Below the pieces are notes generated by a model. It had not been told where the DNA came from, ran no database searches, and saw nothing but the letters and a program-made list of their open reading frames with translations. Below are positions 1 through 5,214 of a stretch of DNA of 7,993 bases, piece by piece. The stretch is from assembly GCA_028698535.1 (NCBI GenBank), contig JAQVDA010000029.1:1-7993 (forward strand), written 5' to 3'. Made by a program: the position numbers and the translations under genes. Within the stretch, counting starts at the first letter, position 1. Each line of letters begins with the position of its first letter. The DNA is from Bacilli bacterium (GTDB taxonomy: Bacteria; Bacillota_I; Bacilli_A; RF39; UBA660).

Positions 1-1
1 T

Positions 2-1189
2 TTACCTTTTACCTTAATAAAAAGTAAACCTTATCGTGGACCAATTGTAGTAACTAGCCAAGAAAGCATTGATAATAACATAATTAAACTTAATGGAAGT
101 GGTTCTTACATTAATCTTAATGACATGGCTTATGGGGAAATTTTAGATCAAAACCCAAATATTGAACCACGTCATAAGGTAATGCTTTTGAAAATTATTA
201 AAAATTTATATAAGAAGTTACCTAATAAAGAATTTCCCTATTTAAAAGCTAATTTATACACCCTGACCATTGAAGGAAAGGAAGTTATGGATTCGGACGC
301 ATTATATTGGCGAATATCAAATACTATTGAGTATGATTTACAATTAAGTGATAATCAACTTGAGAGAGTTCTTGCTCATGAATTTGCGCATATGATGAAC
401 CGACATTACAATCCCGAAACAAAACAATTTCATCTAGGGTTTGCTATCTACAAGGATAGGTTAGAATTTGGTAAAGGATTGGAGGAAGGTATGGCCACTT
501 TTTTTAGGGAATATATTACTAATCAAAAGTTTAGTCAATGTACGATTACTAGTTATCCTTTAGAGTTTACAGCTATTAGAGCTTTAATGGAGATAATTGG
601 ATTTGAAAAAATGTTTGATTATTATTTAACTTCAGATATAGATGGTTTAATAGAGGAATTAACTGCCATAAATGGCAGTAAAGAAAAAGCTATTAATTTA
701 ATTAAAAATCTTGATGACTTGTTATCTATGTCCAAAATGAAAGTTGATTATAAAGTTATCAGACAAAGCGAGAGTAAAAAATATACTGAGCAAGCTCTTA
801 TTGATTATTTTGTGACTAAATATATTATGGATATTGATATGGGAATATATGGACCCGAAGATTTTGATATTTTAAATTATAAATTAGATTACTTTCATCA
901 TTTATTATATTCAGAAGGCTCAGTATATAATCTTTTAAGTAATCATTACAACATCATCATGGCAAAAGAAGAAATCATCAGATTTTATTATGAAAAATAT
1001 AATATTCCATATAAGGAAACAGATATCCAAGCGTATCTTAGACGAGATATTGAATATAATAGAGTTTATAGTATAGTTCAAGCTGAACACTTAGAAGTTT
1101 GCTTGGCTGAACCGATGGAAGTGATATTTTATGAGAATCAACATATTAATAATGGACCTAAGTTAGTTAAACGGATTAAATATAACTAA
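2..1189 (+). CDS. Putative zinc metallopeptidase (HExxH, gluzincin-like), 5'-truncated by the window edge
   Basis: The frame is open from the first bases to the TAA at 1187-1189, giving 395 visible residues; the true start lies left of the window. The in-frame ATG at 125 is unlikely to be the start: it has no Shine-Dalgarno sequence, and coding-like sequence (LPFTLIKSKPYRGPIVV...) continues upstream of it. Visible residues 126-130 are HEFAH within LERVLAHEFAHMMNRHY, a zinc-binding HExxH motif. About 31 residues later comes LEEGMATFFREY, which resembles the (W)LxEGLAxYxE segment of gluzincins, where the Glu before Gly is the third zinc ligand. The roughly 230 residues after the motif are mixed and mostly helical-looking, with no membrane segment visible. 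I do not recognise the family or substrate. Export is possible but cannot be judged because the N-terminus is missing. The gene stands alone, ends at a strong terminator and converges on a lipoprotein gene. Metallopeptidase chemistry is inferred from the motif only. Confidence 0.8.
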   Translation, partial: LPFTLIKSKPYRGPIVVTSQESIDNNIIKLNGSGSYINLNDMAYGEILDQNPNIEPRHKVMLLKIIKNLYKKLPNKEFPYLKANLYTLTIEGKEVMDSDALYWRISNTIEYDLQLSDNQLERVLAHEFAHMMNRHYNPETKQFHLGFAIYKDRLEFGKGLEEGMATFFREYITNQKFSQCTITSYPLEFTAIRALMEIIGFEKMFDYYLTSDIDGLIEELTAINGSKEKAINLIKNLDDLLSMSKMKVDYKVIRQSESKKYTEQALIDYFVTKYIMDIDMGIYGPEDFDILNYKLDYFHHLLYSEGSVYNLLSNHYNIIMAKEEIIRFYYEKYNIPYKETDIQAYLRRDIEYNRVYSIVQAEHLEVCLAEPMEVIFYENQHINNGPKLVKRIKYN

Positions 1190-1227
1190 ATGCTTGTTTT
1201 ATTACGATAATAAACATATATAATAAT

Positions 1228-1259
1228 AAAACCCTTATAGAACTAACTATAAGGGTTTT
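1228..1259. terminator. Bidirectional intrinsic terminator between the metallopeptidase and lipoprotein genes
   Basis: A perfect 13-bp inverted repeat (AAAACCCTTATAG / CTATAAGGGTTTT) encloses a 6-nt loop, AACTAA. The outer pairs are A-T, so each strand ends in a U run. It sits 38 nt after the stop of the left gene and 11 nt past the stop of the converging gene, so one hairpin can serve both. Confidence 0.9.
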
Positions 1260-1270
1260 AAATATTAATA

Positions 1271-1933
1271 TTACTTTTTATTTTTTTGAATTGAATTTTC
1301 TACTGGTTGTAGTTGATAATCCTTTGAATCATCCCAATATATAAGATATGAATTATTAACCACTTCCCAGTAGTATCCTAGCTGATGAATTAAGAAATCA
1401 TCTTTCTTAGTTGACCATTCACCGTATATACGATTAAAATTGTCATCCCAACCTAAAAAGGGACGATAAACATAGTTATTATTACTTTCTATGTTATTTA
1501 TGATTTCATTTTTTAAAATTCGCCAGCCACCTGTTTCATACTCCTTAAAACTAGGTAAATAAATATTTTGAATAATCCCTAATTCAGATTGTAATAGGGG
1601 AGATAATATCCCATCGGACTCATGATAGACACTTCTTTTATACCAAGGATTATCAGTAAAATCAGGGTCGTTTTGTTTCTTCTCCGCCCATAACAATTCA
1701 AACATAGCCGTACTAATATTATCATATGCTAATTGTTCGGCTGAGTAACCTTGAGAGATAGTATCAACTACTTCATGATTTAAATCCTTTGATGATGCTA
1801 ATTCTGGTTCTTTTTGATAAACTATGGTAGGATTACCATTCTTACTACACCCTAGTGGTAGTAATGAAAAAGCGCCTATAGTAAAGGCCATAACTGAATA
1901 AGAAACATATAGTTTGATATTTCTCGGTTTCAT
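1271..1933 (-). CDS. Predicted lipoprotein of unknown function
   Basis: The 220-residue protein starts at an ATG with a good Shine-Dalgarno (AAAGGGGG, spacing about 7 nt). The N-terminus has Lys/Arg (MKPRNIK), a hydrophobic stretch at about residues 9-27, then LLPLGC with Cys29. This looks like a type II signal peptide cleaved before the lipidated cysteine, although Pro at -3 is unusual for a lipobox. The mature part begins with a polar linker (residues 30-60). It continues as a globular region rich in Trp, Tyr, Asn and Asp, with seven Trp, for example GGWRIL at 135-140 and YRPFLGWDD at 156-164. It ends in a short basic tail. I recognise no domain and no catalytic motif. It would be anchored on the outer face of the cytoplasmic membrane. 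It is monocistronic, with a consensus promoter and a shared terminator. The lipoprotein call is fairly safe; the role is unknown. Confidence 0.82.
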   Translation of the reverse strand: MKPRNIKLYVSYSVMAFTIGAFSLLPLGCSKNGNPTIVYQKEPELASSKDLNHEVVDTISQGYSAEQLAYDNISTAMFELLWAEKKQNDPDFTDNPWYKRSVYHESDGILSPLLQSELGIIQNIYLPSFKEYETGGWRILKNEIINNIESNNNYVYRPFLGWDDNFNRIYGEWSTKKDDFLIHQLGYYWEVVNNSYLIYWDDSKDYQLQPVENSIQKNKK

Positions 1934-1960
1934 TTTATTTCCCCCTTTAAAATTGTTGCT

Positions 1961-1989
1961 ATTATAAAGTATTTTAACTAATTTGTCAA
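1961..1989 (-). promoter_or_regulatory. Consensus sigma-A-type promoter of the lipoprotein gene
   Basis: Read on the minus strand, TTGACA (complement of 1984-1989) is followed by exactly 17 bp and then TATAAT (complement of 1961-1966). Both hexamers match the consensus perfectly. The start codon lies about 27 nt beyond the -10 box, leaving a short leader that holds the AAAGGGGG ribosome binding site (1941-1948). No operator or riboswitch fits in this leader, so expression is probably strong and constitutive unless a protein binds nearby. Confidence 0.85.
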
Positions 1990-1998
1990 GGCTTACAA

Positions 1999-2027
1999 TT
2001 GACTATTTGTCATTTATACGCTAAACT
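1999..2027 (+). promoter_or_regulatory. Likely aspS promoter
   Basis: TTGACT (1999-2004), a 17-bp spacer and TAAACT (2022-2027) give 5/6 and 4/6 matches to the sigma-A consensus. The implied start is near 2034, about 43 nt before the ATG. It lies back to back with the lipoprotein promoter, with the two -35 boxes 9 bp apart. The leader is too short for a T-box, the tRNA-sensing element often found before synthetase genes in Bacillota. Confidence 0.55.
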
Positions 2028-2076
2028 TAAAACAGTTATTAATACTAACTATATTTAATGTTACAGGAGCGATAAA

Positions 2077-3390
2077 ATGCAAAAAGTTAATGGTGATAAT
2101 TTAAATAAATACTTGAACCAAGAAATAACTATTTCTGGTTGGGTTGATAGTGTCCGTGATTTACCCTTCATCCAATTTATTATACTGCGTAATCTAACCG
2201 ATAAGATCCAAATAACGATTGAAAAAAATAAAGACAATAAAAAACTTAATGATTTAGTAACTAACATAACTAATGAAAGTGTTATCACTGTAACAGGTTT
2301 ATTAAATAAAAATGATATGGTTAAATTAAATCAAAGAGAACTAATAGCGAAACAAATTACACTTAATAGTCTAGCGCACCCAGACTTGCCCATTAATATT
2401 AAAGATAAGGATAAAGCTCTTAGAGAAACAAGGTTAAATTATCGCTTTTTAGATTTAAGAAGATTAGAAAATCTATTAATCTTTAAAGTACAAACTACCA
2501 TGTCCATGGCAATGCGCGATTACTTTATCAATAATAATTATATGGAAATTCATTCCCCCCGATTAATTGGTACCGCAACTGAATCAGGAGCGGAAGTTTT
2601 TGAAATTGATTACTTTGGCACTAAAGCTTATTTATCCCAATCGCCCCAATTTTATAAACAAATGGCGATGGCCGCCGGCTTTGAAAGAGTTTTTGAAATA
2701 GGAAATTATTTTCGGGCTGAAAAGTCACATACTTCTTATCATGCGACTGAATTTACTGGTGTTGATATAGAAGTATCTTTTATTGATTCACATCATACAC
2801 TAATGGATATTCAGGAAGAGTGGATTAAGTACTATCTAAATATAGTAATTGATCAACATGCTAAAGAAATAAAAGAGGTATTTAAACTTGATTTAAAAAG
2901 ACCTAATTATGCTTTCCCGCGCTTATCTTTTCAAGAAGCCAAAAGCATTATTAAAGATGTTTATCAATATGAATCAGATAAAAAAGATGATCTTGATCGC
3001 CAAGATGAAGAATTAATTGACCGCTATATACAAGAAAAATATCAAGCGGATTTTGTTTTTATTACCGATTATCCTTTTTCAGCGCGCCCTTTCTATCACA
3101 TGTTAAATGAAGATGGTTTAACGAAAAGTTATGACCTGTTATATAAAGGAGTAGAAATAACGACTGGTGCCCAACGGGAACATCGCTATGATATTTTAAA
3201 ACAACAAGTCAAGCAAAAAGGTTTAAATCTAAAGCAGATTAATTTTTATCTTGATTTCTTTAAATATGGATGCCCACCACATGGTGGTTTTGGGTTTGGT
3301 TTAAATCGCTTCTTAATGCGTTTATTCGATATTGATAATATTAGGGAAGCCACTTATTTATACCGTGGTCCTAATCGTTTATATCCTTAA
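2077..3390 (+). CDS. aspS: Aspartyl-tRNA synthetase, archaeal/eukaryotic type (class IIb)
   Basis: Charges tRNA with aspartate in the cytoplasm, using ATP. At 437 residues it is the normal length of the archaeal-type enzyme and lacks the large GAD insertion of bacterial AspS. The N-terminal OB-fold anticodon domain (about 1-100) carries GWVDSVRDL. The catalytic core has GTATESGAEVF (165-175), the aspartate-pocket QSPQFYKQ (188-195) and motif 2 FRAE (212-215) followed by HATEFTGVDIE. GVEITTGAQREHR follows at 358-370, and motif 3 PPHGGFGFGLNR at 400-411. QSPQ and GVDIE favour AspRS over AsnRS. The start is supported by AGGAG at 2065-2069, 7 nt before ATG. Oddities: Asn410 replaces the usual Glu of motif 3 (Arg411 is kept), and GAQ replaces the common GGQ. 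Residues aligned to the tRNA-discrimination sites are Asp24 and Lys83. Databases often name such bacterial copies aspartate--tRNA(Asn) ligase; the Lys argues against that here. Confidence 0.93.
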   Translation: MQKVNGDNLNKYLNQEITISGWVDSVRDLPFIQFIILRNLTDKIQITIEKNKDNKKLNDLVTNITNESVITVTGLLNKNDMVKLNQRELIAKQITLNSLAHPDLPINIKDKDKALRETRLNYRFLDLRRLENLLIFKVQTTMSMAMRDYFINNNYMEIHSPRLIGTATESGAEVFEIDYFGTKAYLSQSPQFYKQMAMAAGFERVFEIGNYFRAEKSHTSYHATEFTGVDIEVSFIDSHHTLMDIQEEWIKYYLNIVIDQHAKEIKEVFKLDLKRPNYAFPRLSFQEAKSIIKDVYQYESDKKDDLDRQDEELIDRYIQEKYQADFVFITDYPFSARPFYHMLNEDGLTKSYDLLYKGVEITTGAQREHRYDILKQQVKQKGLNLKQINFYLDFFKYGCPPHGGFGFGLNRFLMRLFDIDNIREATYLYRGPNRLYP

Positions 3391-3391
3391 T

Positions 3392-4159
3392 TTAGATACG
3401 ATTAAGAAAATTAGTAAGAACGGTTAGAAAGGTTGGTAAATTATCCAGATATGGATAATGACCGCTTGTTCTTAAAATAACTAAGTCGGCCTGCGGAATT
3501 ATTTTTTTCATTATAGACGCATCACTGGGCGGATTAGTTTTATCATGATAACCCCATAGTAATAAAGTAGGGCAACGAATATATTTTAAGTACTGTCTTA
3601 GATCCTCTTTAGTAACTTTTATGAAGGTTTTCTTTAAAATAATTGGCAGTTGATTAAATTTTTTTACCCGCATCATCTTATTTAATAATTCTAAATAAGA
3701 TGATTGGTGATTTTTTTTAAAACGAAGGATAATTTTTTTAAAATACCACGCTAAATAATACCAATAATAATGACCAAGTAATAACTTAGTTTTAAAACCA
3801 GTACTATTAACTAAAACAATACCCTCAGCTAGAAATCCTAATTTACCAGTCATCACCATAATAATTCGGCCCCCAAAATCATGACCAATTAAAACAGGCC
3901 TAATAATATGTTGTTGACGGAGAAAAGAGGTAATAACAATCGCATAGTCAGTAATAGTAAGTGGTTTATCTGGCATCGCGCTTTTGCCAAAACCCGGCAA
4001 ATCAAGCGCGTAAACTTGATAGTTTTTCAAAAGATAAGGAATCACTGATTGAAAAATAGTTAAATCAGCACCCCAACCAGGTAGTAAAACAATGGTTTGG
4101 TGATGAGATGATCCCCAAACAGCATAATTTATTTTTAAATCATCAATCATGGCATCCAC
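3392..4159 (-). CDS. Alpha/beta hydrolase with Asp at the nucleophile position
   Basis: The 255-residue protein covers a complete alpha/beta-hydrolase fold. LLPGWGAD (25-32) lies at the oxyanion-hole turn and LDLPGFGKS (52-60) follows strand 4. The nucleophile elbow is GHDFGG (92-97, Asp94). The acid is probably Asp206 in WGYHDKTNP, and the base His234 in SGHYPYLD. A helical, Tyr- and Lys-rich cap lies at about 122-185. By overall sequence it resembles Bacillota hydrolases whose elbow reads GHSFGGR and is followed by VDSAG (here VNSTG). Asp there is instead typical of haloalkane dehalogenases and epoxide hydrolases. No signal peptide is visible, so it is probably cytoplasmic; the substrate is unknown. 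The start is GTG at 4157-4159, chosen because AGGTGA (complement of 4166-4171) sits 6 nt upstream; the internal ATG at 4150 would be 15 nt away. Its stop lies 1 nt from the aspS stop, tail to tail, with no terminator between. Confidence 0.88.
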   Translation of the reverse strand: MDAMIDDLKINYAVWGSSHHQTIVLLPGWGADLTIFQSVIPYLLKNYQVYALDLPGFGKSAMPDKPLTITDYAIVITSFLRQQHIIRPVLIGHDFGGRIIMVMTGKLGFLAEGIVLVNSTGFKTKLLLGHYYWYYLAWYFKKIILRFKKNHQSSYLELLNKMMRVKKFNQLPIILKKTFIKVTKEDLRQYLKYIRCPTLLLWGYHDKTNPPSDASIMKKIIPQADLVILRTSGHYPYLDNLPTFLTVLTNFLNRI

Positions 4160-4165
4160 ATTAAG

Positions 4166-4171
4166 TCACCT
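4166..4171 (-). promoter_or_regulatory. Ribosome binding site fixing the GTG start of the hydrolase gene
   Basis: AGGTGA on the minus strand lies 6 nt before the GTG at 4159 and 15 nt before the next in-frame ATG at 4150, so it favours the GTG. I see no clear promoter in the roughly 45 bp between the upstream terminator and this site. Transcription may come by read-through from the membrane-protein gene. Confidence 0.7.
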
Positions 4172-4203
4172 GGTAATATTTATGCGCTTAAAAATTAAAT
4201 ATT

Positions 4204-4228
4204 AAAAAAGATATTCTAAAGAATATCT
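4204..4228 (-). terminator. Intrinsic terminator of the membrane-protein gene
   Basis: Read on minus, AGATATTC, loop TTTA and GAATATCT form a perfect 8-bp stem followed by a run of T (complement of 4204-4208). It lies about 15 nt past the TAG at 4243-4245. The stem is AT-rich, so termination may be partial, which would let the hydrolase gene downstream be co-transcribed. Confidence 0.72.
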
Positions 4229-4242
4229 CTTTTAATTAGTAA

Positions 4243-4809
4243 CTACCGCGGCATAAAAGGAGTCCCTTTATAAATCGTTCGTTCATAAACATCAAGGGGT
4301 TGGAAAATAGGGGACATAAAGATACGATTAGCCGAATAGACATAAAAAATCATTAAGATTAAAATAACACTAAAGATTCCATAAGCGTTCATTAATTTAA
4401 AATAGTAACCTTCTCTTAAAAAGTAATAACTTAATAATTGGGCTAAGGAAATAGCGATAAAAAACGTTGCTACATAAAGTGAATTATCCGTATAACGGGT
4501 AATTGATGAAAAGAAATAAGTAAGAAATAAAAATAAAAAGGGACCGGCAATAGCGGTTGCCGATTTAGCAAAAATAAAATTACGATACTTATCTCCTAAC
4601 ACGGCATATTCAAACGCTGAATAGAGGATAATAGAGATAAACATATATAAAGCAATTTGAAAGAGTGAGACATTACTTTCAACAATAAGTCCTCCCGCTG
4701 GATAATTAATCCCCACATTAGATAAAACGGCTGTAAAAACAAAGGAAATAATTAAAACAACACCAACACCAATCATTTCATATAATCTTAGTTTATTCAT
4801 TTTTTCCAT
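4243..4809 (-). CDS. Five-helix integral membrane protein of unknown function
   Basis: The 188-residue protein has five hydrophobic segments, at about residues 11-31, 49-69, 81-101, 110-130 and 141-161. A short basic N-terminus (MEKMNKLR) suggests a cytoplasmic start. The C-terminal tail is soluble and reads SPIFQPLDVYERTIYKG. Between helices 2 and 3 lies EYAVLGDKYRNFIFAK, and helix 4 leads into QLLSYYFL. This layout vaguely recalls small Bacillota membrane families such as DUF6512, but I cannot confirm that and assign no function. The start is ATG at 4807-4809. The in-frame GTG at 4816-4818 sits inside the Shine-Dalgarno AGAGGTGA and has no site of its own, so it is a poor start. The gene has its own terminator and is followed, 83 nt on, by the alpha/beta hydrolase on the same strand. 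An AT-rich dyad surrounds its probable -10 box. Confidence 0.85.
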   Translation of the reverse strand: MEKMNKLRLYEMIGVGVVLIISFVFTAVLSNVGINYPAGGLIVESNVSLFQIALYMFISIILYSAFEYAVLGDKYRNFIFAKSATAIAGPFLFLFLTYFFSSITRYTDNSLYVATFFIAISLAQLLSYYFLREGYYFKLMNAYGIFSVILILMIFYVYSANRIFMSPIFQPLDVYERTIYKGTPFMPR

Positions 4810-4815
4810 TAAATT

Positions 4816-4822
4816 CACCTCT
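4816..4822 (-). promoter_or_regulatory. Ribosome binding site deciding the start of the membrane-protein gene
   Basis: On the minus strand AGAGGTG lies 6 nt before the ATG at 4809. The alternative GTG start at 4818 is part of this site itself, so translation almost certainly begins at the ATG. Confidence 0.75.
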
Positions 4823-4828
4823 GCTTAT

Positions 4829-4862
4829 ATTATGAATAATATTAATTATATTTATTCATAAT
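4829..4862. repeat. Perfect 11-bp inverted repeat flanking a -10 box (candidate operator)
   Basis: ATTATGAATAA (4829-4839) and its exact reverse complement TTATTCATAAT (4852-4862) are separated by 12 bp. The gap contains TATAAT on the minus strand (complement of 4845-4850), the probable -10 of the membrane-protein gene, about 20 nt upstream of its ribosome binding site. Each arm is itself nearly palindromic (TTAT-N2-ATAA). A regulator bound here would block RNA polymerase. Both arms are AT-rich, so chance or simple cruciform potential cannot be excluded. No matching -35 box is obvious. Confidence 0.45.
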
Positions 4863-4937
4863 TTTTTTCTTATAAAAAGAAAAAACAGACAAAAAGATGT
4901 CAACTAGCTTAAAATAAGATGATAAAAGATACAAATG

Positions 4938-4946
4938 TGTTATAAT
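4938..4946 (+). promoter_or_regulatory. Extended -10 promoter of the structured RNA
   Basis: TGTTATAAT is a perfect extended -10 element (TGnTATAAT). No good -35 hexamer is seen 16-18 bp upstream, which is typical of extended -10 promoters. Initiation about 7 nt downstream would fall at A4953, exactly the first base of the closing stem of the RNA. The same ten bases, GTGTTATAAT, recur in the xerD promoter. Confidence 0.7.
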
Positions 4947-4952
4947 AATAAT

Positions 4953-5132
4953 ACCTGGAAGGTGCGATTTTTATTTATAAAAACCGACTAATTAAAGATA
5001 AGGGAATCTAAAGCATATCTGGTGTGAATGCTTACCAATAAAATGGTAAGAATCCTAAAGGATGTGTGGTGATGCCCACCTGAATAAAAGTGCAGGTTTT
5101 ATCTTTAAATAATACGCCCTTCTGGGTTTTTT
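4953..5132 (+). ncRNA. Structured stand-alone non-coding RNA of about 180 nt, family not identified
   Basis: No open frame occupies this stretch, but base pairing is extensive. The 5' end (4953-4966) pairs with 5115-5127 in 13 pairs with one bulged U, so the two ends close the molecule. A second helix pairs 4992-5001 with 5099-5108 (10 bp). Inside are hairpins 5011-5016/5028-5033 (6 bp), 5031-5037/5044-5050 (7 bp, overlapping the former by three bases, so the two compete), 5052-5055/5060-5063, 5066-5069/5076-5079 and 5078-5082/5093-5097 (the last two also overlap). A weak A-U hairpin is at 4968-4983. An extended -10 lies just upstream and a U6 run (5127-5132) follows the closing stem. The layout resembles free-standing RNAs such as 6S RNA, but the 3' side of the central bubble is very small and the interior is multi-branched. 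Fragments such as AGGGAA and GGTGTGAAT recall cobalamin riboswitches, but the conserved 3' half of that element is absent. Pairings were worked out by eye. Confidence 0.6.
5115..5132 (+). terminator. Terminator-like 3' end of the structured RNA
   Basis: CGCCCTTCTGGG is followed directly by TTTTTT (5127-5132). Locally only CCC-TTCT-GGG can form, a 3-bp stem that is weak for termination. The same bases pair much better with the 5' end of the transcript in the 13-bp closing stem, so termination would rely on that long-range stem. Confidence 0.5.
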
Positions 5133-5170
5133 AATGAGATAATTATTTATTATGATGAAATTTAAAAAAG

Positions 5171-5179
5171 TGTTATAAT
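5171..5179 (+). promoter_or_regulatory. Extended -10 promoter of xerD-deoB
   Basis: TGTTATAAT is again a perfect extended -10, 35 bp before the xerD ATG. The -35 region (5151-5156, TATGAT) is poor. The implied leader is about 28 nt and carries the ribosome binding site. The recombinase operon therefore has its own promoter downstream of the structured RNA. Confidence 0.7.
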
Positions 5180-5214
5180 GAAGCTAGATAATAATTTTAA
5201 AATTGGGTGGTTTA

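Noticed and set aside
125..127. ATG as start of the left-edge protease
   Set aside because: There is no Shine-Dalgarno upstream, and the frame is open with protein-like sequence to the left edge; a truncated gene is more likely.
1990..2076. T-box or other tRNA-sensing leader before aspS
   Set aside because: The leader from the likely start is only about 43 nt, and no AGGGTGGNACCGCG-like element is present.
2061..2288. 75-codon minus-strand open frame
   Set aside because: It lies entirely opposite the start of aspS, has no ribosome binding site context, and is a low-complexity hydrophobic shadow of an AT-rich gene.
4816..4818. GTG as start of the membrane-protein gene
   Set aside because: It is inside the AGAGGTG site that serves the ATG at 4809, and nothing resembling a ribosome binding site lies upstream of it.
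4862..4885. Hairpin TTTTTTCTT / AAGAAAAAA as a terminator
   Set aside because: The stem is nearly all A-T, and no gene ends just upstream on either strand, so there is nothing for it to terminate.
4953..5132. Cobalamin or lysine riboswitch
   Set aside because: GGTGC, AGGGAA and GGTGTGAAT look suggestive of a cobalamin element and GAAGGTGCGA of a lysine element. The conserved later parts of both are missing, and the unit is followed by a separate promoter for xerD, not by a transport or biosynthesis gene.
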